This document shows positions 1-14,075 of a stretch of DNA of 42,728 nucleotides, piece after piece. The stretch is from positions 1 to 42,728 of the forward strand of contig NZ_PTRE01000018.1 in NCBI RefSeq assembly GCF_002965065.1, read 5' to 3'. Positions within the stretch are counted from its first letter, which is position 1. Each line of letters begins with the position of its first letter. Position numbers and translations under genes: made by a program. The notes beneath the pieces are model-generated. The model made no database searches, was not told the DNA's origin, and saw nothing but the letters and a program-made list of their open reading frames with translations. The DNA is from Escherichia sp. MOD1-EC7003. Its GTDB lineage: Bacteria; Pseudomonadota; Gammaproteobacteria; Enterobacterales; Enterobacteriaceae.

Positions 1-60
1 GTAGATCACAAAACTCTATGCCTGTCTTTTTTTACCCGCCCATTACTGGGGATTCCTCAG
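1..60. other. Non-K-12-like sequence replacing the polB 5' end
   Basis: The first about 60 bases do not resemble the araD-polB intergenic region or first polB codons that I remember from K-12. Similarity to polB begins at about base 61 (GACACTGGCGGGA). The segment is T-rich in the middle and shows no inverted repeat or transposon end I recognise. It may be the edge of an insertion or genomic island upstream of polB. The window is too short on this side to tell. Confidence 0.5.
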
Positions 61-2384
61 GACACTGGCGGGATACCCCGCAAGGGACAGAAGTCTCCTT
101 CTGGCTGGCGACGGACAACGGGCCGTTGCAGGTTACCCTTGCGCCGCAAGAGTCCGTGGCGTTTATTCCCGCCGATCAGGTTCCCCGCGCTCAGCATATT
201 TTGCAGGGTGAACAAGGCTTTCGCCTGACGCCGCTGGCGTTAAAAGATTTTCACCGCCAGCCGGTATATGGTCTTTACTGTCGCGCCCATCGCCAGTTGA
301 TGAATTACGAAAAGCGCCTGCGTGAAGGTGGCGTTACCGTTTACGAGGCCGATGTACGCCCGCCAGAACGCTATTTAATGGAACGGTTTATTACCTCGCC
401 TGTGTGGGTCGAGGGCGATATGCGCAATGGCGCTATCGTCAATGCCCGTCTGAAATCTAATCCCGATTATCGCCCACCGCTCAAGTGGGCTTCTATTGAT
501 ATTGAAACCACTCGCCACGGTGAGCTGTACTGCATCGGCCTGGAAGGTTGCGGGCAGCGTGTTGTCTATATGCTCGGTCCTGAAAATGGCGATGCCTCAT
601 CACTCGATTTTGACCTGGAATACGTTGCCAGCCGCCCGCAGCTGCTGGAAAAACTCAACGCCTGGGTCGCCGAGCACGATCCCGATGTAATCATCGGCTG
701 GAACGTGGTGCAGTTTGATCTGCGAATGCTGCAAAAGCATGCCGAGCGTTACCGTATTCCACTGAGTCTCGGGCGTGAAAACAGCGAGCTGGAGTGGCGC
801 GAGCACGGCTTTAAAAACGGCATTTTTTTCGCCCAGGCCAAAGGGCGGCTGATTATCGACGGTATCGAGGCACTGAAATCCGCATTCTGGAATTTCTCTT
901 CGTTCTCGCTGGAAACCGTCGCCCAGGAATTGTTGGGCGAAGGGAAATCTATCGATAACCCATGGGATCGAATGGACGAAATTGACCGCCGTTTCGCTGA
1001 AGATAAACCCGCGCTGGCGACTTATAACCTGAAAGATTGCGAGCTGGTGACGCAGATTTTCCATAAAACTGAAATCATGCCATTTTTACTCGAACGCGCA
1101 ACGGTGAATGGCCTGCCGGTGGATCGGCACGGGGGTTCGGTGGCGGCGTTTGGTCATCTCTATTTTCCCCGGATGCATCGCGCTGGTTATGTCGCGCCCA
1201 ATCTCGGCGAAGTGCCGCCGCACGCCAGTCCTGGCGGCTACGTGATGGATTCGCGCCCAGGGCTTTATGATTCGGTGCTGGTGCTGGACTACAAAAGCCT
1301 GTACCCGTCGATCATCCGCACCTTTCTGATTGATCCCGTCGGCCTGGTGGAAGGCATGGCACAGCCTGATCCAGAACACAGCACAGAAGGTTTTCTTGAT
1401 GCCTGGTTCTCACGGGAAAAACATTGTCTTCCGGAAATTGTCAATAATATCTGGCACGGGCGCGATGAAGCCAAACGTCAGGGCAATAAGCCATTGTCGC
1501 AGGCGCTGAAGATCATTATGAACGCCTTTTATGGCGTGCTCGGTACGACCGCTTGTCGCTTCTTCGACCCACGCCTGGCGTCGTCGATCACTATGCGAGG
1601 TCATCAGATCATGCGGCAAACCAAAGTGTTGATTGAAGCGCAGGGCTATGACGTGATCTATGGCGATACTGACTCAACGTTTGTCTGGCTGAAAGGCGCA
1701 CATTCGGAAGAAGAGGCGGCAAAAATCGGTCGTGCACTGGTGCAGCACGTTAACGCCTGGTGGGCAGAAACGTTGCAGCAGCAACGGCTGACCAGCGCAT
1801 TAGAACTGGAGTATGAAACCCATTTCTGCCGTTTTCTGATGCCAACCATTCGTGGAGCCGATACCAGCAGCAAGAAGCGCTACGCCGGGCTGATTCAGGA
1901 AGGCGATAAACAGCGGATGGTGTTTAAAGGGCTGGAAACCGTGCGCACCGACTGGACGCCGCTGGCCCAGCAGTTTCAGCAGGAGCTATACCTGCGTATC
2001 TTCCGCAACGAGCCATATCAGGAGTACGTACGCGAAACTATCGACCAACTGATGGCGGGTGAACTGGATGCGCGGCTGGTTTACCGTAAACGCCTTCGCC
2101 GTCCGCTGAGTGAATATCAGCGTAATGTGCCGCCTCATGTACGCGCCGCTCGCCTTGCCGATGAAGAAAATCAAAAGCGCGGTCGTCCCTTGCAATATCA
2201 GAACCGCGGCACCATTAAGTACGTATGGACCACCCACGGCCCGGAGCCACTGGACTACCAACGTTCACCGCTGGATTACGAACATTACCTGACCCGCCAG
2301 CTGCAACCCGTAGCTGAGGGAATACTCCCTTTTATTGAGGATAATTTTGCTACACTTATGACCGGGCAACTTGGGCTATTTTGA
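18..2384 (+). CDS. polB: DNA polymerase II (family B), atypical N-terminus
   Basis: SOS-associated family B DNA polymerase with 3'-5' proofreading, used in replication restart and translesion synthesis. The 3'-5' exonuclease motif SIDIETT gives acidic residues D161 and E163. Polymerase motif A ([10 protein letters not shown]) starts at D424 and motif C (YGDTDS) places its aspartates at 550 and 552. The rest of the 788 residues match E. coli Pol II (783 aa) throughout. The first 15 residues ([15 protein letters not shown]) do not match the K-12 N-terminus I recall (MAQAGFILTR); similarity resumes at HWRDTPQG. The usual GTG start and LexA-controlled promoter are not visible. Either the gene uses this replacement ATG or initiation is altered; no good Shine-Dalgarno sequence is obvious before it. 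Gene identity is certain; the exact start is not. Confidence 0.93.
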   Translation: MPVFFYPPITGDSSGHWRDTPQGTEVSFWLATDNGPLQVTLAPQESVAFIPADQVPRAQHILQGEQGFRLTPLALKDFHRQPVYGLYCRAHRQLMNYEKRLREGGVTVYEADVRPPERYLMERFITSPVWVEGDMRNGAIVNARLKSNPDYRPPLKWASIDIETTRHGELYCIGLEGCGQRVVYMLGPENGDASSLDFDLEYVASRPQLLEKLNAWVAEHDPDVIIGWNVVQFDLRMLQKHAERYRIPLSLGRENSELEWREHGFKNGIFFAQAKGRLIIDGIEALKSAFWNFSSFSLETVAQELLGEGKSIDNPWDRMDEIDRRFAEDKPALATYNLKDCELVTQIFHKTEIMPFLLERATVNGLPVDRHGGSVAAFGHLYFPRMHRAGYVAPNLGEVPPHASPGGYVMDSRPGLYDSVLVLDYKSLYPSIIRTFLIDPVGLVEGMAQPDPEHSTEGFLDAWFSREKHCLPEIVNNIWHGRDEAKRQGNKPLSQALKIIMNAFYGVLGTTACRFFDPRLASSITMRGHQIMRQTKVLIEAQGYDVIYGDTDSTFVWLKGAHSEEEAAKIGRALVQHVNAWWAETLQQQRLTSALELEYETHFCRFLMPTIRGADTSSKKRYAGLIQEGDKQRMVFKGLETVRTDWTPLAQQFQQELYLRIFRNEPYQEYVRETIDQLMAGELDARLVYRKRLRRPLSEYQRNVPPHVRAARLADEENQKRGRPLQYQNRGTIKYVWTTHGPEPLDYQRSPLDYEHYLTRQLQPVAEGILPFIEDNFATLMTGQLGLF

Positions 2385-2547
2385 GCAAAAAAAGAGTTCG
2401 CCAGATACCATTTTGATGCGTGACGAATGCTTTGCCATCCAGTACCATAGCGCCCTTTCCATTCCTGGACCTGAATAACACCACTACCTCATAAGCACGG
2501 TAGCGGGTGGTTATTGCCTGCAATTAAAGATATAGAGCCGAACACAT

Positions 2548-5454
2548 ATGCCTTTTACACTTGGTCAACGCTGGATCAGCGATACAGAAAGCGAATTGGG
2601 ACTTGGAACCGTTGTCGCGGTGGATGCGCGAACTGTCACTTTACTTTTCCCATCTACTGGTGAAAACCGTCTGTACGCACGCAGTGATTCCCCCGTGACC
2701 CGCGTGATGTTCAACCCTGGTGATACCATTACCAGCCACGATGGCTGGCAGATGCAAGTCGAAGAAGTAAAAGAAGAAAATGGCTTGCTGACCTATATCG
2801 GTACTCGCCTGGATAATGAAGAGTCCGGCGTGGCCCTGCGTGAAGTTTTCCTTGATAGCAAACTGGTGTTCAGCAAACCGCAGGACCGTCTGTTTGCCGG
2901 GCAGATTGACCGTATGGACCGCTTTGCCCTGCGTTATCGCGCGCGTAAGTATTCCAGCGAACAATTCCGTATGCCGTACAGCGGCCTGCGCGGTCAGCGT
3001 ACCAGCCTGATCCCCCATCAGCTCAACATCGCTCATGATGTTGGTCGCCGCCACGCGCCGCGCGTCCTGCTGGCTGACGAAGTGGGTTTAGGGAAAACCA
3101 TTGAGGCCGGGATGATCCTGCATCAACAGCTGCTCTCTGGCGCTGCTGAGCGTGTGTTAATTATCGTCCCGGAGACTTTACAGCATCAGTGGCTGGTAGA
3201 AATGCTGCGCCGTTTCAACCTGCGCTTTGCCCTGTTTGATGATGAGCGTTATGCCGAAGCTCAGCACGATGCCTACAACCCGTTCGACACCGAACAGCTG
3301 GTGATTTGCTCGCTGGATTTTGCCCGTCGTAGCAAACAGCGTCTGGAACATCTCTGTGAAGCCGAGTGGGATCTACTAGTGGTCGATGAAGCGCATCACC
3401 TGGTGTGGAGCGAAGATGCGCCGAGCCGTGAATATCAGGCTATTGAACAACTGGCAGAGCATGTACCAGGCGTTCTGCTGCTGACCGCAACCCCGGAACA
3501 ACTGGGAATGGAAAGCCACTTCGCCCGTCTGCGCTTGCTCGACCCGAACCGTTTCCACGATTTCGCGCAATTCGTTGAAGAACAGAAAAATTATCGTCCT
3601 GTTGCGGACGCCGTTGCCATGCTGCTGGCAGGTAACAAACTGAGCAATGACGAACTGAACATGCTCGGCGAAATGATTGGTGAGCAGGATATTGAGCCGC
3701 TGTTGCAAGCAGCAAACAGCGACAGTGAAGATGCCCAGAGCGCCCGTCAGGAGCTGGTTTCCATGCTTATGGATCGCCACGGCACCAGCCGCGTGCTGTT
3801 CCGTAACACGCGTAATGGTGTGAAAGGCTTCCCGAAACGCGAGCTGCACACCATTAAACTGCCGCTGCCGACGCAGTATCAGACGGCTATTAAAGTATCC
3901 GGCATTATGGGCGCACGTAAAAGTGCGGAAGACCGCGCTCGCGACATGCTCTACCCGGAGCGTATTTATCAGGAATTTGAAGGCGATAACGCCACCTGGT
4001 GGAACTTCGACCCGCGCGTAGAATGGCTGATGGGCTACCTGACCAGCCATCGCGCACAGAAAGTGTTGGTGATCTGCGCCAAAGCCGCTACCGCGCTGCA
4101 ACTGGAGCAGGTACTGCGCGAACGTGAAGGTATTCGCGCTGCGGTGTTCCACGAAGGCATGTCGATTATCGAACGTGACCGCGCTGCCGCCTGGTTTGCC
4201 GAAGAAGACACCGGCGCACAGGTACTGCTGTGCTCGGAAATCGGTTCTGAAGGGCGTAACTTCCAGTTCGCCAGCCACATGGTGATGTTCGATCTGCCGT
4301 TCAACCCGGATCTGCTGGAGCAGCGTATTGGTCGTCTCGATCGTATCGGTCAGGCGCACGATATTCAGATCCATGTGCCTTATCTGGAAAAAACGGCTCA
4401 GTCGGTGCTGGTGCGCTGGTATCACGAAGGTCTGGATGCATTCGAGCACACCTGCCCGACCGGACGTACGATTTACGATAGCGTGTATAACGATCTGATT
4501 AACTACCTGGCTTCACCGGATCAAACCGAAGGCTTTGACGATCTGATCAAAAACTGCCGCGATCAACATGAAGCGCTGAAAGCACAGCTGGAACAGGGCC
4601 GTGACCGTCTGCTGGAAATCCATTCCAATGGCGGCGAAAAAGCCCAGGCCCTGGCAGAAAGCATTGAAGAGCAGGATGACGATACCAACCTGATCGCTTT
4701 CGCCATGAACCTGTTCGATATTATCGGTATCAATCAGGACGATCGCGGAGACAACATGATCGTGCTGACGCCGTCCGATCATATGCTGGTGCCGGACTTC
4801 CCTGGCCTGTCGGAAGATGGCATCACCATCACCTTCGACCGTGAAGTGGCGCTGGCGCGTGAAGATGCACAGTTTATTACCTGGGAACATCCGCTGATCC
4901 GCAACGGTCTGGATCTGATCCTTTCTGGCGATACCGGTAGCAGCACGATTTCACTGTTGAAAAACAAAGCGTTGCCGGTAGGGACGCTGTTGGTGGAACT
5001 GATTTACGTGGTCGAAGCCCAGGCACCGAAGCAGTTGCAGCTCAACCGCTTCCTGCCGCCAACGCCGGTACGTATGCTGCTGGATAAAAACGGCAACAAC
5101 CTTGCAGCACAGGTGGAGTTTGAAACCTTTAACCGTCAGCTTAACGCGGTAAACCGCCACACTGGCAGCAAGCTGGTTAATGCCGTGCAGCAGGATGTTC
5201 ACGCTATCCTTCAGCTGAGTGAAGCGCAGATCGAGAAATCTGCCCGTGCATTGATTGACGCGGCGCGTAACGAAGCTGACGATAAACTGTCTGCGGAACT
5301 CTCACGTCTGGAGGCTCTGCGCGCAGTGAACCCGAACATTCGTGACGACGAACTGACCGCCATTGAGAGCAACCGTCAGCAGGTAATAGAAAGCCTGGAT
5401 CAGGCTGGCTGGCGTCTGGATGCCCTGCGTTTGATCGTTGTGACGCATCAGTAA
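2548..5454 (+). CDS. rapA: RNA polymerase-associated ATPase RapA (HepA), SWI2/SNF2 family
   Basis: RNA polymerase recycling factor: a Swi2/Snf2-type ATPase that binds core RNA polymerase and helps release it from stalled or post-termination complexes. The length is the full 968 residues. An N-terminal Tudor-like region is followed by the ATPase core. Walker A is ADEVGLGKT (about residues 176-184), the DEAH box is at 280-283, and motif III is LLTATPEQ. Helicase motif VI appears as [11 protein letters not shown] after the C-terminal helicase domain. The remainder is the RapA-specific C-terminal region. It lies 163 bp after polB, and rluA follows after 11 bp, so rapA and rluA probably share a transcript. 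No defects are seen. Confidence 0.98.
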   Translation: MPFTLGQRWISDTESELGLGTVVAVDARTVTLLFPSTGENRLYARSDSPVTRVMFNPGDTITSHDGWQMQVEEVKEENGLLTYIGTRLDNEESGVALREVFLDSKLVFSKPQDRLFAGQIDRMDRFALRYRARKYSSEQFRMPYSGLRGQRTSLIPHQLNIAHDVGRRHAPRVLLADEVGLGKTIEAGMILHQQLLSGAAERVLIIVPETLQHQWLVEMLRRFNLRFALFDDERYAEAQHDAYNPFDTEQLVICSLDFARRSKQRLEHLCEAEWDLLVVDEAHHLVWSEDAPSREYQAIEQLAEHVPGVLLLTATPEQLGMESHFARLRLLDPNRFHDFAQFVEEQKNYRPVADAVAMLLAGNKLSNDELNMLGEMIGEQDIEPLLQAANSDSEDAQSARQELVSMLMDRHGTSRVLFRNTRNGVKGFPKRELHTIKLPLPTQYQTAIKVSGIMGARKSAEDRARDMLYPERIYQEFEGDNATWWNFDPRVEWLMGYLTSHRAQKVLVICAKAATALQLEQVLREREGIRAAVFHEGMSIIERDRAAAWFAEEDTGAQVLLCSEIGSEGRNFQFASHMVMFDLPFNPDLLEQRIGRLDRIGQAHDIQIHVPYLEKTAQSVLVRWYHEGLDAFEHTCPTGRTIYDSVYNDLINYLASPDQTEGFDDLIKNCRDQHEALKAQLEQGRDRLLEIHSNGGEKAQALAESIEEQDDDTNLIAFAMNLFDIIGINQDDRGDNMIVLTPSDHMLVPDFPGLSEDGITITFDREVALAREDAQFITWEHPLIRNGLDLILSGDTGSSTISLLKNKALPVGTLLVELIYVVEAQAPKQLQLNRFLPPTPVRMLLDKNGNNLAAQVEFETFNRQLNAVNRHTGSKLVNAVQQDVHAILQLSEAQIEKSARALIDAARNEADDKLSAELSRLEALRAVNPNIRDDELTAIESNRQQVIESLDQAGWRLDALRLIVVTHQ

Positions 5455-5465
5455 CGGAGCCAAAA

Positions 5466-6125
5466 ATGGGGATGGAAAACTACAATCCACCGCAGGAACC
5501 CTGGCTGGTTATCCTGTATCAGGATGACCACATTATGGTGGTCAACAAGCCGAGCGGTTTGTTGTCTGTGCCGGGACGTCTGGAAGAGCACAAAGACAGC
5601 GTAATGACGCGCATTCAGCGTGATTATCCGCAGGCAGAATCGGTGCATCGTCTGGATATGGCTACCAGCGGCGTGATTGTAGTGGCGCTGACCAAAGCCG
5701 CGGAGCGGGAATTAAAACGCCAGTTCCGCGAACGTGAGCCGAAAAAGCAGTATGTGGCCCGCGTCTGGGGGCATCCATCCCCCGCTGAAGGTCTGGTGGA
5801 TCTGCCACTGATTTGCGACTGGCCAAACCGCCCGAAACAGAAAGTTTGTTACGAAACGGGAAAACCTGCGCAGACGGAATATGAAGTGGTGGAGTATGCA
5901 GCGGATAACACCGCAAGAGTGGTGTTAAAGCCGATTACCGGGCGTTCGCATCAGCTGCGTGTGCATATGCTGGCGCTGGGTCATCCGATTCTCGGCGATC
6001 GTTTTTATGCCTCACCAGAAGCGAGAGCAATGGCATCACGATTATTGTTGCATGCAGAAATGTTGACGATTACCCATCCGGCGTATGGCAATAGCATGAC
6101 GTTTAAAGCGCCAGCGGATTTTTAA
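5466..6125 (+). CDS. rluA: Dual-specificity 23S rRNA/tRNA pseudouridine synthase RluA
   Basis: Pseudouridine synthase that converts U746 of 23S rRNA and U32 of several tRNAs. Its 219 residues match the E. coli protein end to end. The catalytic motif HRLDMATSG carries the nucleophile Asp64. The family segment ITGRSHQLRVHMLALGHPILGD lies in the C-terminal third (it contains the conserved RxHQLRVH core). The ATG follows rapA by 11 bp, preceded by GGAGCC. A REP/BIME follows the stop codon. Confidence 0.98.
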   Translation: MGMENYNPPQEPWLVILYQDDHIMVVNKPSGLLSVPGRLEEHKDSVMTRIQRDYPQAESVHRLDMATSGVIVVALTKAAERELKRQFREREPKKQYVARVWGHPSPAEGLVDLPLICDWPNRPKQKVCYETGKPAQTEYEVVEYAADNTARVVLKPITGRSHQLRVHMLALGHPILGDRFYASPEARAMASRLLLHAEMLTITHPAYGNSMTFKAPADF

Positions 6126-6146
6126 TCGTCACGCTGGCGAAGTTCG

Positions 6147-6232
6147 GTAGGCCGGAGAAGGCGTTAATGCCGCATCCGGCAATTTTGCGCCGATTGCCTG
6201 ATACGACGCGAGCCGCGTCTTATCAGGCCTAC
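6147..6232. repeat. REP/BIME between rluA and djlA
   Basis: Two REP units in opposite orientation. The first is 6147-6181 (GTAGGCCGGA ... GCATCCGGCA); the second is 6196-6232 (GCCTGAT ... TTATCAGGCCTAC). This is the typical enterobacterial BIME layout. It sits between the convergent ends of rluA and djlA, where REPs often protect mRNA 3' ends. Confidence 0.9.
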
Positions 6233-6242
6233 AATTTGAAAC

Positions 6243-7058
6243 TTATTTAAATCCTTTCTGTTGCTTAATCAGCTCATACGCCTGCTGAATTTCCTGCGCT
6301 TTTTGCTTCGCCATCTCCATCATCTCAGGCGGCAAACCTTTCGCCACCAGCTTATCCGGATGGTGTTCGCTCATCAGCTTACGGTAGGCACGTTTGATGG
6401 TGGTTGCGTCATCCGTCGGCTTCACGCCCAGCACGTTACAGGCATCTTCCAGCGTCGGACCACGCTGCGCCTGCTGCCAGTTACCACCACCAGACTGCTG
6501 TTGATAACCGCCGCCAAACTGGGCACCGCCCTGCATCATACGCAAGAACTGGTCAAACTGGGCGCGAGAGATCCCTAATTCCTCTGCAATGACATACAGC
6601 ACCGCCCGTTCATTCGGGTGCAGTGACCCATCAGCAAACGCCGCCTGGATTTGGATCTCCAGAAACATACGAATTAAGTCAAAACGACCAAAGCAGACAC
6701 TGCGAAACTGGCGCATCTTTTCTCGCAGTGGGTAATTGTCTGATTTTCCCACCCGGAACGCATTTTGCGCCGCAGTACGGGAAGCGCCATGAAGATTCAT
6801 TCGGTCCATCAACAGGCTGGCGATATGAATATCAGCCTCCGTGACGCGACCTTTGGATTTGGTTAAATGCCCCATCACTTCAAAAGTGGTGGCAAAAAAC
6901 AGCGCCTGACGCTCACGCTGGTTGGCGAACCACGCCATTTTACGGCTACGAGCTTTATCAAACATATGGCCAATTAACAGGCCTAACACTACGCCCCAAA
7001 AGCCGCCGCCCATCAGTAAGGCCACGGCCACGCCAATGATTTTTCCCCAATACTGCAT
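6243..7058 (-). CDS. djlA: Membrane-anchored DnaJ-like co-chaperone DjlA
   Basis: Type III J-domain protein of the inner membrane that stimulates DnaK; overproduction is known to induce colanic acid capsule through the Rcs system. The 271-residue form starting MQYWGK is chosen because GGGGAA lies just upstream and it begins the known N-terminal membrane segment (about residues 7-30, [22 protein letters not shown]). A TerB-like central domain follows, then a Gly/Gln-rich linker ([17 protein letters not shown]). The C-terminal J domain has its HPD motif at 233-235. An in-frame start 15 codons upstream would put charged residues before the anchor and is less likely. Divergent from lptD. Confidence 0.96.
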   Translation of the reverse strand: MQYWGKIIGVAVALLMGGGFWGVVLGLLIGHMFDKARSRKMAWFANQRERQALFFATTFEVMGHLTKSKGRVTEADIHIASLLMDRMNLHGASRTAAQNAFRVGKSDNYPLREKMRQFRSVCFGRFDLIRMFLEIQIQAAFADGSLHPNERAVLYVIAEELGISRAQFDQFLRMMQGGAQFGGGYQQQSGGGNWQQAQRGPTLEDACNVLGVKPTDDATTIKRAYRKLMSEHHPDKLVAKGLPPEMMEMAKQKAQEIQQAYELIKQQKGFK

Positions 7059-7312
7059 ATATTCCCCAAATCGACACACGGATATCAGGGCTATCTCCCA
7101 CAATATAAAGGTGCTTTTACCGTTTTCCGGCTGCGGTCAATTGTGGGACATCGCCTATAATTTGCATTATCATACCTGTCATTCAATGCCGTGCCTAACA
7201 CCACTGACGCTATTCGGACAGGATTAACACTAGCGCAGAGATGACGAGTACGTTAGTCTCTGACCGTTTGTCACGCGCAACGTTACCGATGATGGAACAA
7301 TAAAATCAACGT
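7059..7312. promoter_or_regulatory. djlA-lptD divergent intergenic region
   Basis: About 254 bp between two divergent genes, so it must hold both promoters. lptD-surA is known to be partly controlled by sigma E. I could not place a convincing sigma E -35/-10 pair here; TCTGA at 7259-7263 has no good GGAACTT partner at the right spacing. Confidence 0.5.
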
Positions 7313-9670
7313 ATGAAAAAACGTATCCCCACTCTCCTGGCCACCATGATTGCCACCGCCCTTTATAGTCAACAGGGACTGGCAGCCGACCTCGCCTCAC
7401 AGTGCATGTTGGGCGTGCCAAGCTATGACCGTCCTCTGGTACAGGGCGATACTAATGACTTACCCGTGACTATCAATGCTGACCACGCGAAAGGGGACTA
7501 CCCGGATAATGCCGTATTTACTGGCAGCGTGGATATCATGCAGGGTAACAGCCGTCTGCAGGCCGACGAAGTGCAGCTCCATCAAAAAGAGGCACCAGGG
7601 CAACCGGAGCCCGTACGTACCGTTGATGCGCTCGGTAATGTCCATTACGACGATAACCAGGTGATCCTCAAAGGTCCGAAAGGCTGGGCGAATCTGAACA
7701 CCAAAGATACCAACGTCTGGGAAGGTGATTATCAGATGGTGGGTCGCCAGGGGCGCGGCAAAGCGGACCTGATGAAACAACGCGGCGAAAACCGCTATAC
7801 CATTCTGGATAACGGCAGCTTTACCTCCTGTCTGCCGGGTTCTGACACCTGGAGCGTGGTAGGTAGCGAAATTATTCATGACCGCGAAGAACAAGTTGCG
7901 GAGATCTGGAACGCCCGCTTTAAAGTAGGTCCGGTACCGATCTTTTATAGCCCGTATTTGCAGTTGCCGGTGGGTGACAAACGTCGTTCTGGTTTCTTGA
8001 TCCCGAACGCCAAGTACACCACCACCAACTACTTTGAGTTCTATCTCCCATATTACTGGAACATCGCGCCAAATATGGATGCCACCATCACGCCGCATTA
8101 TATGCATCGTCGTGGCAACATCATGTGGGAGAACGAATTCCGCTACCTCTCCCAGGCGGGCGCTGGCCTGATGGAACTGGACTATCTGCCTTCAGATAAA
8201 GTCTATGAAGATGAACACCCGAACGATGACAGTTCACGTCGTTGGTTGTTCTACTGGCAACACTCCGGGGTCATGGATCAGGTGTGGCGCTTCAATGTCG
8301 ATTACACTAAAGTCAGCGATCCTAGCTACTTCAATGATTTTGATAACAAGTACGGTTCCAGTACTGACGGCTACGCAACGCAAAAATTCAGCGTTGGCTA
8401 TGCGGTGCAAAACTTCAATGCCACCGTTTCAACCAAGCAGTTCCAGGTCTTCAGCGAACAAAATACCAGTAGCTACTCGGCAGAACCGCAGTTAGATGTT
8501 AACTACTACCAGAATGATGTTGGTCCGTTTGATACGCGTATTTACGGCCAGGCAGTGCACTTTGTTAACACCAGAGACGACATGCCTGAAGCAACCCGTG
8601 TTCACCTGGAGCCGACGATCAATCTGCCCTTATCCAATAACTGGGGCAGTATTAATACTGAAGCGAAGTTGCTGGCAACCCATTATCAGCAAACTAATCT
8701 TGACGGCTATAACAGCAATCCACAAAACAATAAGTTGGCAGATTCTGTTAACCGTGTAATGCCGCAATTTAAAGTTGACGGCAAAATGGTCTTTGAACGC
8801 GATATGGAAATGCTGGCGCCGAGTTATACCCAAACTCTGGAACCGCGCGCGCAGTATTTGTACGTGCCGTATCGCGATCAGAGCGATATCTATAACTATG
8901 ACTCGTCTCTGCTGCAATCTGACTACTCTGGCCTGTTCCGGGACCGGACTTACGGCGGTCTTGACCGTATTGCCTCCGCTAACCAGGTTACGACCGGCGT
9001 CACATCTCGTATATATGATGATGCAGCCGTTGAACGTTTTAATATTTCCGTTGGTCAAATCTACTATTTCACGGAGTCTCGCACTGGCGATGACAACATA
9101 ACATGGGAGAATGACGACAAAACAGGCTCACTGGTGTGGGCAGGCGACACCTACTGGCGTATCTCAGAGCGTTGGGGATTGCGTGGCGGGATTCAGTACG
9201 ATACGCGTCTGGATAACGTAGCGACCAGTAACTCCAGCATTGAATACCGTCGGGATGAAGACCGTCTGGTACAGTTGAATTACCGTTACGCCAGCCCGGA
9301 ATATATTCAGGCTACGCTGCCTAAGAACTATTCCACTGCTGAGCAATATAAGAATGGTATTTCGCAGGTGGGTGCCGTCGCCAGCTGGCCAATTGCCGAT
9401 CGTTGGTCAATTGTCGGGGCCTACTACTACGACACCAATGCGAACAAGCAAGCCGACTCTATGTTAGGTGTGCAATACAGCTCCTGCTGTTACGCGATTC
9501 GCGTCGGTTACGAGCGGAAGCTGAACGGTTGGGATAACGATAAACAACATGCGGTATATGACAACGCAATCGGCTTTAACATCGAACTTCGCGGCCTGAG
9601 CTCCAACTACGGCCTGGGTACGCAAGAGATGCTGCGTTCGAACATTCTGCCGTATCAAAACACTTTGTGA
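7313..9670 (+). CDS. lptD: LPS-assembly outer membrane protein LptD
   Basis: Essential outer-membrane translocon that, with the lipoprotein LptE, inserts lipopolysaccharide into the outer leaflet. A signal peptide ([18 protein letters not shown]...) ends about residue 24 (QGLA before ADLASQ). The periplasmic OstA/beta-jellyroll domain follows, then a 26-strand barrel. The four structural cysteines are present: C31, C173, and the adjacent pair C725-C726 (YSSCCY), which form the interdomain disulfides. Length is 785 residues, one more than K-12 as I recall it, because of a changed loop near residues 462-477. First gene of the run lptD-surA-pdxA-rsmA-apaG-apaH. Confidence 0.98.
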   Translation: MKKRIPTLLATMIATALYSQQGLAADLASQCMLGVPSYDRPLVQGDTNDLPVTINADHAKGDYPDNAVFTGSVDIMQGNSRLQADEVQLHQKEAPGQPEPVRTVDALGNVHYDDNQVILKGPKGWANLNTKDTNVWEGDYQMVGRQGRGKADLMKQRGENRYTILDNGSFTSCLPGSDTWSVVGSEIIHDREEQVAEIWNARFKVGPVPIFYSPYLQLPVGDKRRSGFLIPNAKYTTTNYFEFYLPYYWNIAPNMDATITPHYMHRRGNIMWENEFRYLSQAGAGLMELDYLPSDKVYEDEHPNDDSSRRWLFYWQHSGVMDQVWRFNVDYTKVSDPSYFNDFDNKYGSSTDGYATQKFSVGYAVQNFNATVSTKQFQVFSEQNTSSYSAEPQLDVNYYQNDVGPFDTRIYGQAVHFVNTRDDMPEATRVHLEPTINLPLSNNWGSINTEAKLLATHYQQTNLDGYNSNPQNNKLADSVNRVMPQFKVDGKMVFERDMEMLAPSYTQTLEPRAQYLYVPYRDQSDIYNYDSSLLQSDYSGLFRDRTYGGLDRIASANQVTTGVTSRIYDDAAVERFNISVGQIYYFTESRTGDDNITWENDDKTGSLVWAGDTYWRISERWGLRGGIQYDTRLDNVATSNSSIEYRRDEDRLVQLNYRYASPEYIQATLPKNYSTAEQYKNGISQVGAVASWPIADRWSIVGAYYYDTNANKQADSMLGVQYSSCCYAIRVGYERKLNGWDNDKQHAVYDNAIGFNIELRGLSSNYGLGTQEMLRSNILPYQNTL

Positions 9671-9722
9671 TTTGTTGATTTACCACGTAATCCGCAGTGC
9701 GGTTAATTGAAATGGAAAAAGT

Positions 9723-12816
<3,094 letters not shown>

Positions 12817-12818
12817 CG

Positions 12819-13196
12819 ATGATCAATTCGCCCCGAGTGTGTATTCAGGTTCAAAGCGTCTACATTGAGGCACAATCTTCACCTGATAATGAACGTTACG
12901 TTTTTGCTTATACCGTAACCATACGCAATCTGGGGCGAGCGCCAGTGCAGTTGTTGGGGCGTTACTGGCTGATCACCAATGGCAATGGCCGTGAAACCGA
13001 AGTCCAGGGCGAAGGTGTGGTGGGCGTTCAGCCACTTATCGCGCCTGGCGAAGAGTATCAGTACACCAGCGGTGCAATCATTGAAACGCCGCTGGGCACC
13101 ATGCAGGGTCACTACGAAATGATCGATGAAAATGGCGTTCCTTTTAGTATCGACATTCCCGTATTCCGACTCGCCGTTCCCACACTCATTCATTAA
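12819..13196 (+). CDS. apaG: ApaG domain protein (CorD)
   Basis: Small beta-sandwich (fibronectin III-like) protein, historically linked to Co2+ and Mg2+ homeostasis; its molecular role is not settled. The 125-residue form starting MINSPRV is chosen because it begins two bases after the rsmA stop, with GGAGAG in the end of rsmA as ribosome binding site. The family core [24 protein letters not shown] and GCMxGxY-like segment ([11 protein letters not shown]) are all present. It sits between rsmA and apaH as in other enterobacteria. Confidence 0.97.
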   Translation: MINSPRVCIQVQSVYIEAQSSPDNERYVFAYTVTIRNLGRAPVQLLGRYWLITNGNGRETEVQGEGVVGVQPLIAPGEEYQYTSGAIIETPLGTMQGHYEMIDENGVPFSIDIPVFRLAVPTLIH

Positions 13197-13202
13197 AAGA
13201 AT

Positions 13203-14051
13203 ATGGCGACATACCTTATTGGCGACGTTCATGGTTGTTACGATGAACTGATCGCATTGCTGCATAAAGTAGAATTTACCCCGGGGAAAGATACCCTCTG
13301 GCTGACGGGCGATCTGGTCGCACGCGGCCCTGGTTCGCTGGATGTTCTGCGCTACGTGAAGTCATTAGGCGACAACGTACGTCTGGTGCTGGGCAATCAC
13401 GATCTACATCTGCTGGCGGTATTCGCCGGGATCAGCCGAAATAAACCGAAAGATCGCCTGACACCGCTGCTGGAAGCGCCAGATGCCGACGAACTGCTTA
13501 ACTGGCTGCGTCGCCAGCCTTTGCTGCAAATCGACGAAGAGAAAAAGCTGGTGATGGCCCACGCAGGGATCACGCCGCAGTGGGATCTGCAAACCGCCAA
13601 AGAGTGCGCGCGCGATGTAGAAGCGGTGCTGTCGAGCGACTCCTACCCCTTCTTCCTCGACGCCATGTACGGCGATATGCCAAATAACTGGTTACCGGAA
13701 TTGCGGGGACTGGGAAGACTGCGTTTTATCACCAACGCCTTTACCCGGATGCGCTTTTGCTTCCCGAATGGTCAGCTGGATATGTACAGCAAAGAATCGC
13801 CAGAAGAAGCCCCTGCTCCATTGAAACCGTGGTTTGCGATTCCTGGCCCCGTCGCTGAAGAGTACAGCATCGCCTTTGGTCACTGGGCATCGCTGGAAGG
13901 CAAAGGTACGCCGGAAGGTATTTACGCGCTGGATACCGGCTGTTGCTGGGGCGGCTCATTAACCTGCCTGCGCTGGGAAGATAAACAGTATTTTGTCCAG
14001 CCGTCGAACCGGCATAAGGATTTGGGCGAAGGAGAGGCGGTCGCGTCTTAA
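13203..14051 (+). CDS. apaH: Symmetrical bis(5'-nucleosyl)-tetraphosphatase ApaH
   Basis: Hydrolyses Ap4A to two ADP and also removes Np4 caps from RNA. A calcineurin-like phosphoesterase of 282 residues. Metal-binding motifs are GDVHGC (D8, H10), [10 protein letters not shown] (D37) and GNHDLH (N65, H66), with MAHAGI and FGHWASLEG further on. The C-terminus reads [11 protein letters not shown], which I recall as slightly longer than K-12 (about 280 aa, ending GEAAAS). Normally the last gene of this operon; here a DUF4291 gene follows after 24 bp. Confidence 0.97.
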   Translation: MATYLIGDVHGCYDELIALLHKVEFTPGKDTLWLTGDLVARGPGSLDVLRYVKSLGDNVRLVLGNHDLHLLAVFAGISRNKPKDRLTPLLEAPDADELLNWLRRQPLLQIDEEKKLVMAHAGITPQWDLQTAKECARDVEAVLSSDSYPFFLDAMYGDMPNNWLPELRGLGRLRFITNAFTRMRFCFPNGQLDMYSKESPEEAPAPLKPWFAIPGPVAEEYSIAFGHWASLEGKGTPEGIYALDTGCCWGGSLTCLRWEDKQYFVQPSNRHKDLGEGEAVAS

Positions 14052-14075
14052 CTAATTACCATTCAGGGAGGAATA

